Assembly (NCBI RefSeq): GCF_900107125.1
Contig: NZ_FNOU01000006.1
Coordinates: 62,001-126,000 of the forward strand
DNA from: Eubacterium barkeri
GTDB taxonomy: Bacteria > Bacillota > Clostridia > Eubacteriales > Eubacteriaceae
Length of the DNA stretch: 64,000 bases
Reading direction: 5' to 3'
The notes beneath the pieces were generated by a model. The model did not search any database and was not told the origin of the DNA. It saw only the letters and a program-made list of their open reading frames with translations. A program made the position numbers and the translations under genes. Below are positions 59,113 through 64,000 of the stretch, piece by piece. Numbering within the stretch: position 1 is the first letter of the stretch; every line of letters starts with the position of its first letter.

Positions 59113-62100
59113 ATGTATTTAAAGAAACTTAAAATGAAGGGCTTCAAGTCCTTTGCAGATAATGTAGAAATGGAGTTTTCCCAGGGAATTTCTGCCATTG
59201 TAGGTCCCAATGGAAGTGGAAAAAGCAATATAACGGATGCGATCCGGTGGGTGCTAGGGGAGCAAAGTACCAAAACCCTCCGGGGGAAAAAAATGGAGGA
59301 TGTTATTTTTGCTGGGACAGAGAAGAAGGCGCCCTTGGCCTATGCCGAGGTTGTCCTTACTCTGGATAACCGGGATGGTGCCGTAGCCGATGCCGGGGAT
59401 GAAATTTCAGTAACCCGGCGGCTCTTTCGCTCTGGGGACAGTGAATACCGTCTGAATCAGAAGAACTGTAAGCTAAAGGATATCCATGGCATCTTTATGG
59501 ATACTGGCCTTGGTAAAAATGGTTACTCCCTCATCAGCCAGGGGGGAATTGAAAACATCATTAATTCCAACCCCGGCGAGCTTCGCGGTATTGTAGAGGA
59601 AGCCGTGGGCATTGTCAATTACAAAACCCGAAAGCAGGAAGCCGAAAAGAAGCTGGAGCGTACCCAGGATAATATGGATCGTGTCCAGGATATTTTAGAT
59701 GAACTGGCCAATCGTCGGGGGCCTTTGGAGCGTCAGGCTAAGAAAGCCCGGGAATATTTAGCCATTCAGGAGGAACTTAAAATTGTTGATTTGTTCCGAT
59801 TCCAGAAACGGATGGAAGAAATTCAGAATCAGTTGGGCACCTCCCAAAAGCAAGTGACGGCCCTGGATACCGAGATTCTGTCGATTCAAAATAAAATCAA
59901 TCAGCGTGATAAGGACTACCAGGAGGTTAAGGCCAGGATACACCAGATTGCCACAGAGATTGGCGCGTTGGATCAACGCATCGAAGGAATCAATACGGCC
60001 TTGACCTCAGCCAGTGGCGATATTCTGGTAGGCGAGGAACGCTGCCGCCATTTGATGGAGAATGCCAATCGCCTTCAGGGGCAGCAGAAGAGCCAGCAGC
60101 AGGAGTCGGAACGGCTGTCTGCTGAAGCCCAGGAGTTGTTTGTTGAAAGGGATCAGGCGATCATAGAAATTAAGGGAATTCAGCAGACCTTAGAAGGATT
60201 GATCCACAAAAAATCGGAAGCCCAGCAGCGAGTAGAGTCCATCCGCCTTAAAATGGAGCAGCAATCCCAAAGGGAGGAAGCCCTGTCCCAGAAGAGGGAA
60301 AAGCTGAATTTAGAGCTGAATACTTTAAAGCAGGATACCCGGGGAATGGAGGCTCAGCTTGCCCTGCGACAGGAGCAGCGTAAGGAACAAATGGCTGAGC
60401 GCAGTGCTAAAGTGACCGAGGATCAGGCCCTGGGTCAGGAGGTGGCGGACATTGATGGTCGCTTAACCCAAACTCGGCAGGATGTTTCCCATATGGCAAC
60501 AAAGGAAACCGAGCTCACAAAGGTTGTGGCGGGGCTGAAAAATCAGATAGCCGTCATTAATAATAATCTGAAGGTAAATACCTCCAAATCCGATTATTTA
60601 AAGAAGATTCAGCAGAATTACAGCGATTACTTCCCCAGCATTCAACTGATTATGAAGGCGGAGGATTTAACCCAGGACATAAAGCAGCAAATTTATGGTC
60701 CTGTAGGGGAACTCATTACCGTCCCGGGTCAATATGCCCGGGCCATCGATGTAGCCCTGGGGGGGAAGGCCCAAAACGTTGTGGTAGAAACCGTCAATAC
60801 CGCCAGCCGCTGTATTGATGTTTTGAAACGGCGGCGGGCAGGACGGGCCACCTTCTTACCCATGGATAACCTGCGTTATCGCCAAATGGAGTCCCGGGAT
60901 CGAAGCCTGATGGAAAGCATGCCCGGAGCGGTGGGGATTGCATCGGATTTGGTGGACTACAACACTCGCTTTACCCAGGTGGTGGAGAGTCTTCTGGCGC
61001 GTATTATCGTCACCGAGGATTTTAAGGCGGCTCGCCATATCCGTAAATCCATGACTGGCTATACCATCGTCACCCTGGAGGGTGAAATCTTTTATCCGGG
61101 GGGGGCCATCGTCGGTGGTGCAGCCAAGGGAGGGAAGCAATCCCCTTTGTTCAAGAAAATAGAAATTGAAAAGCTCGCCCAGGAGTATGAACAAATGGAA
61201 GGGGAACGGACCCGTATTGAAGGGCTTTGCGATCAAAAGGAGGAAGCCCTCCAATCCCTCCGCCTTACCATGGATGAAATCACCGGAAAAATGACGGTGT
61301 TAGAACAGGCCCATTGGCAAAAGACCCAGGCTCGCACCGCCTGTAGGAACCGTATCCGTGAGCTGGAAAGCCAGATGGTCGCTCTGGATACATCCCTGGG
61401 ACAGGACCAGTTGGCTTTAGATGAAAAGGCACGGATTGAGCGGGAAATTTTAGGGGATTTGGAAGCCCTGGAAATTGCTGTAGTTGCCATGGAGCATCCC
61501 GATGATGCCGAAACAGTGAAGACGGAAATCCAGAGACTCAGTGAGCAAATTGCAGAGAATGAAGTGGCCTTGGCCCGTCGCCAGGAGCAAAAACGATCGG
61601 TGGATAAACGTATTGAAATGTTAGAGGCCCATCAACGAGAAGTCGCTAGCCGCCTGATATCCATCACCCGGGATTTGGAACAGAACATTCTGGATACCAC
61701 TTCCCAGGAAACCTTTTTAGAAGGCCGAAGACAGGATTTAGGGGTGCTTGATGCTCAAAAGCAAGAGGCTGAAGAACAAAAGCACTGCCTGACTGCGCAG
61801 GAAAAGGCGTATAATGCAGAGGTTGAGGGTCTGGATCACAGCATTAGGGATTTGAATCATGATCTGATTTTACAAAAGGAAGCCCGAAGCACCTTGGAGC
61901 TTGCCCAGAGTAAGGTAGCGGCAGAACGGGATCATTTAGAAGAAACCATTTATTCCCGTTATGAGCTCAACTATATTATGGCCATGGACCTATTAGAGGG
62001 TCTGGATTTAGAAACAGTGGATGGCTCGACTGAAAACCAGCGAGCCTTACGCAGCCGCTTATCTGCCCTGGGTCAGGTGAATGTTGGTGCCATTGAGGAA

Positions 62101-62682
62101 TACACAGAGGTGAATGATCGGTATCTTTTCCTCAAAAACCAATTTGACGATTTAATTGAAGCCAAGTCTGAATTGGAGCACATTATCGAGGATTTGTATA
62201 CCTCCATGGAAAAACAATTTGCCCTGCGGTTTTCAGAGCTCCAGGGTATTTTCTCCAGGGTATTTTCTGTATTGTTTGAAGGAGGCCGCGCCCAGATAAC
62301 CTATACTGACCCTGGGCATGTCCTTGAAAGCGGTATAGAGCTGGTAGCCCAACCCCCTGGAAAGAATTTGCGGCATATTTCATTATTGTCCGGTGGGGAG
62401 AAATCCATGACGGCCATTGCCCTGTTGTTTTCTTTTTTGGAGCTCAGTCCATCCCCCTTCTGCGTTATCGACGAAATCGATGCCGCCCTGGACGACCATA
62501 ATATTTTTCGGTTTACCAGCTATATGGAGCAGGTGGCCCGGGAAAATCAATTCGTAATCATCACCCACAGAAAAAGCACCCTTGAAGCCTGTGATGCCAT
62601 TTATGGGGTATCCATGTCGAAAAGCGGGATCTCCAAACTGGTCTCTGTCCGTTTGTCAGATTATGCTGAGGCTGTAGGATAA
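59113..62682 (+). CDS. smc: Chromosome segregation ATPase SMC
   Basis: A 1189-residue SMC: Walker A GPNGSGKSN near residue 35, long coiled coils (about 170-505 and 680-1010), hinge (about 520-660, with GRATFLPMDNL), signature LLSGGEKSMTAIALLF and Walker B PFCVIDEIDAALDD near the end. It forms the condensin ring with ScpA/ScpB, which are not in this window. It lies between rnc and ftsY, the usual Firmicute order. Confidence 0.97.
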   Translation: MYLKKLKMKGFKSFADNVEMEFSQGISAIVGPNGSGKSNITDAIRWVLGEQSTKTLRGKKMEDVIFAGTEKKAPLAYAEVVLTLDNRDGAVADAGDEISVTRRLFRSGDSEYRLNQKNCKLKDIHGIFMDTGLGKNGYSLISQGGIENIINSNPGELRGIVEEAVGIVNYKTRKQEAEKKLERTQDNMDRVQDILDELANRRGPLERQAKKAREYLAIQEELKIVDLFRFQKRMEEIQNQLGTSQKQVTALDTEILSIQNKINQRDKDYQEVKARIHQIATEIGALDQRIEGINTALTSASGDILVGEERCRHLMENANRLQGQQKSQQQESERLSAEAQELFVERDQAIIEIKGIQQTLEGLIHKKSEAQQRVESIRLKMEQQSQREEALSQKREKLNLELNTLKQDTRGMEAQLALRQEQRKEQMAERSAKVTEDQALGQEVADIDGRLTQTRQDVSHMATKETELTKVVAGLKNQIAVINNNLKVNTSKSDYLKKIQQNYSDYFPSIQLIMKAEDLTQDIKQQIYGPVGELITVPGQYARAIDVALGGKAQNVVVETVNTASRCIDVLKRRRAGRATFLPMDNLRYRQMESRDRSLMESMPGAVGIASDLVDYNTRFTQVVESLLARIIVTEDFKAARHIRKSMTGYTIVTLEGEIFYPGGAIVGGAAKGGKQSPLFKKIEIEKLAQEYEQMEGERTRIEGLCDQKEEALQSLRLTMDEITGKMTVLEQAHWQKTQARTACRNRIRELESQMVALDTSLGQDQLALDEKARIEREILGDLEALEIAVVAMEHPDDAETVKTEIQRLSEQIAENEVALARRQEQKRSVDKRIEMLEAHQREVASRLISITRDLEQNILDTTSQETFLEGRRQDLGVLDAQKQEAEEQKHCLTAQEKAYNAEVEGLDHSIRDLNHDLILQKEARSTLELAQSKVAAERDHLEETIYSRYELNYIMAMDLLEGLDLETVDGSTENQRALRSRLSALGQVNVGAIEEYTEVNDRYLFLKNQFDDLIEAKSELEHIIEDLYTSMEKQFALRFSELQGIFSRVFSVLFEGGRAQITYTDPGHVLESGIELVAQPPGKNLRHISLLSGGEKSMTAIALLFSFLELSPSPFCVIDEIDAALDDHNIFRFTSYMEQVARENQFVIITHRKSTLEACDAIYGVSMSKSGISKLVSVRLSDYAEAVG

Positions 62683-62699
62683 TCATAAAGGAGTCGATG

Positions 62700-63623
62700 A
62701 TGTCAGAACTAACCCTATATGAGCGGATGCGAAACCGCCTACAAAAAACAAAGAATAGCTTTAAAGAAAAAATTGAAAATGTTATGTACTATGGTAAGTT
62801 GGATGATGATTTCTTTGAAGAGCTGGAGGAAAATCTGATCCTGGCGGATATGGGGATGGAAACCTCCCTTAAAATTGTGGAGCTTTTGAAGGAACGGATT
62901 AAGGAGCATAAAATCAGTGATTCCCAGGATGCGGTAGAGCTTTTAAAAGAAATTATGTCGGAGATGGTTGAGACAGATGCTGCTCCTATGACACTGCCGG
63001 TTATTATCACGGTGGTTGGGGTTAATGGGGTTGGGAAAACAACCACCATTGCCAAGCTGGCCCAGCGTTATCTGGATGAAGGAAAAAAGGTGATGGTGGC
63101 CGCTGCGGATACCTTCCGTGCCGCCGCCGCGGAGCAGTTAGACGAATGGGCTGGACGGATCGGTGTGGATATTGTAAAAAGTAACCAGGGCGCAGACCCG
63201 TCATCGGTGGTTTTTGATGCCATTGGCGCCGCCCGGGCCCGGGGAATTGATATTCTGATCTGTGATACCGCAGGGCGCCTCCATAATAAGGTCAATCTGA
63301 TGAAAGAGCTGGAAAAGGTCACCCGGATCATCGAACGGGAGGGTGAAGGCTTTGATGTGCATAATATCCTGGTCTTAGATGCCACCACGGGGCAGAATGC
63401 CCTGATTCAGGCCCGAACCTTTAATGACGCCGTCAAGCTTGACGGTATTATTATGACCAAGATGGACGGCAGTGCCAAGGGTGGTGTCGTTATCCCCATT
63501 ATTAATGAGCTGGGGGTGCCCATCGAATATGTGGGCATTGGTGAAAAACCAGAGGATCTCATTACCTTCGATGTTGGTGATTTTGTGAGGATGCTTTATG
63601 AAAAGGATGACGATGAAGAATAA
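62700..63623 (+). CDS. ftsY: Signal recognition particle receptor FtsY
   Basis: A 307-residue SRP GTPase without a long acidic A domain, as is usual in Firmicutes. N domain (about 1-95), then G domain with GVNGVGKTTTIAKLA, DTFRAAAAEQL, DTAGRLHNK, TKMDGSAKGG and GIGEKPEDL. It brings ribosomes making membrane proteins to the translocon. AAGGAG fits the second of two adjacent ATGs, 62700. Confidence 0.96.
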   Translation: MSELTLYERMRNRLQKTKNSFKEKIENVMYYGKLDDDFFEELEENLILADMGMETSLKIVELLKERIKEHKISDSQDAVELLKEIMSEMVETDAAPMTLPVIITVVGVNGVGKTTTIAKLAQRYLDEGKKVMVAAADTFRAAAAEQLDEWAGRIGVDIVKSNQGADPSSVVFDAIGAARARGIDILICDTAGRLHNKVNLMKELEKVTRIIEREGEGFDVHNILVLDATTGQNALIQARTFNDAVKLDGIIMTKMDGSAKGGVVIPIINELGVPIEYVGIGEKPEDLITFDVGDFVRMLYEKDDDEE

Positions 63624-63657
63624 ATATTGGAATAAACCATTCTGTCAAGAAAAAAAC

Positions 63658-63686
63658 TTGACAAAGGGGTCAGGAAACGGTAGAAT
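63658..63686 (+). promoter_or_regulatory. Promoter before ylxM
   Basis: TTGACA (63658-63663), 17 bases, TAGAAT (63681-63686). The A-rich stretch before it (AAGAAAAAAACTTGACAA) is nearly the same as at the DUF177 promoter. Confidence 0.82.
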
Positions 63687-63729
63687 TCTTTATTGTGTAA
63701 AGCAAATGCCTTTACACCCCTAGGACGTT

Positions 63730-64000
63730 ATGGAAGAAAAGGTTTTGGAACAGCTTCGATTTGATTTTTATGGTGAGTTATTATCGGAGCGTCAAAAGAC
63801 GATTTTGGATTATTATTATAATGACGATTACTCTTTAGCAGAAATCGGTGATATACTGGGCATTACCCGCCAGGGGATCCATGATGCTTATAAGCGCGCC
63901 AAGGGTCTTATGGCTGATTATGAAGAAAAGCTTGGACTTGTGGCCCGCTATACAAAAAGCCGGGGACTGCTCACCGATATTACTGTTGAAATCAGCAAAC
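63730..64000 (+). CDS. ylxM: YlxM family helix-turn-helix protein (3' end outside window)
   Basis: The first ~90 residues of a UPF0122/YlxM protein, open to the window end: LRFDFYGELLSERQKTILDYYYNDDYSLAEIG, then LGITRQGIHDAYKRAKG, a sigma-70 region 4-like helix-turn-helix. YlxM precedes ffh in SRP operons and affects SRP GTPase cycling in some species. It has its own promoter at 63658 and comes just after ftsY; ffh would be expected next. Confidence 0.88.
   Translation, partial: MEEKVLEQLRFDFYGELLSERQKTILDYYYNDDYSLAEIGDILGITRQGIHDAYKRAKGLMADYEEKLGLVARYTKSRGLLTDITVEISK

Noticed and set aside
1-64000. CRISPR arrays, rRNA genes, phage structural genes, complete insertion sequences
   Set aside because: Looked for throughout; no spaced repeats, rRNA sequence or such genes were seen.

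Overview
The window is a stretch of bacterial chromosome, almost all of it ordinary core and accessory genes of a low-to-mid-GC anaerobic Firmicute of the class Clostridia. The evidence is the operon content (asrABC sulfite reductase, rpmF-plsX-acpP-rnc-smc-ftsY-ylxM, nusB-xseAB-ispA, ftsEX followed by an EnvC-like protein), strong AGGAGG ribosome sites, TTGACA-17-TATAAT promoters, an S-box riboswitch on metK, EF-P with the PGKGAAF loop, an acetate kinase gene and the Clostridia-typical CD1247-like and DUF1461 proteins. An acetogen-like member of the Eubacteriaceae is my best guess, but this is inference and no rRNA is present.

Layout. 1-5.3 kb: the end of a two-gene FAD oxidase/Fe-S protein unit, then a rhodanese-Rrf2-RclA-like operon and a TetR regulator. 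5.3-9 kb: two tandem stand-alone Hpt proteins, a possible small RNA, a DUF1275 membrane protein, an HD phosphohydrolase and an isocitrate/isopropylmalate-type dehydrogenase. 9-16 kb: a ribbon-helix-helix-like protein, clpB, a headless Crp/Fnr fragment and asrABC. 15.7-18.5 kb (minus strand): an exonuclease with HTH-like repeats, a membrane protein and an alpha/beta hydrolase. 18.6-24.6 kb: a small membrane protein, a GH3 beta-glucosidase, tsaB-rimI-DUF1461-tsaD. 24.6-28.9 kb (minus): lipoprotein, sensor kinase, response regulator and a TtcA-like protein. 29-36 kb: DedA-like exporter family protein, HAD phosphatase, aminopeptidase P, riboswitch-metK, ftsEX and an M23 protein.

36.2-38.1 kb is the one clearly horizontally acquired region: a tRNA-Thr(CGU) gene whose 3' half and terminator are repeated 1.8 kb downstream. 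Between the repeats lie a frameshifted and truncated tyrosine integrase, a fragment of an IS3-type transposase and an intact-looking hicAB toxin-antitoxin pair. It reads as a collapsed integrative element kept down to its addiction module.

38-50 kb: membrane protein, a Rho factor with two copies of the RNA-binding cold-shock-like domain, rpmE, prmC, efp, CD1247-like, Asp23, nusB, a TsaD-like paralogue, xseAB, ispA, an ArsR regulator, fused msrAB and a glycosyltransferase. 50-55 kb: an L25/Ctc gene behind a structured leader, an unknown protein, nitroreductase, M29 aminopeptidase, tmcAL. 55-64 kb: ackA, then the DUF177-rpmF-plsX-acpP-rnc-smc-ftsY-ylxM cluster, opened by a consensus promoter wrapped in a perfect inverted repeat.

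I found no dramatic new multi-gene system. The points most worth a second look are the double-domain Rho, the inverted-repeat operator before DUF177-rpmF, the collapsed hicAB element with its duplicated terminator and paired arm-like motifs, the headless Crp protein beside asrABC, the HTH-repeat exonuclease and the leader RNA before L25.
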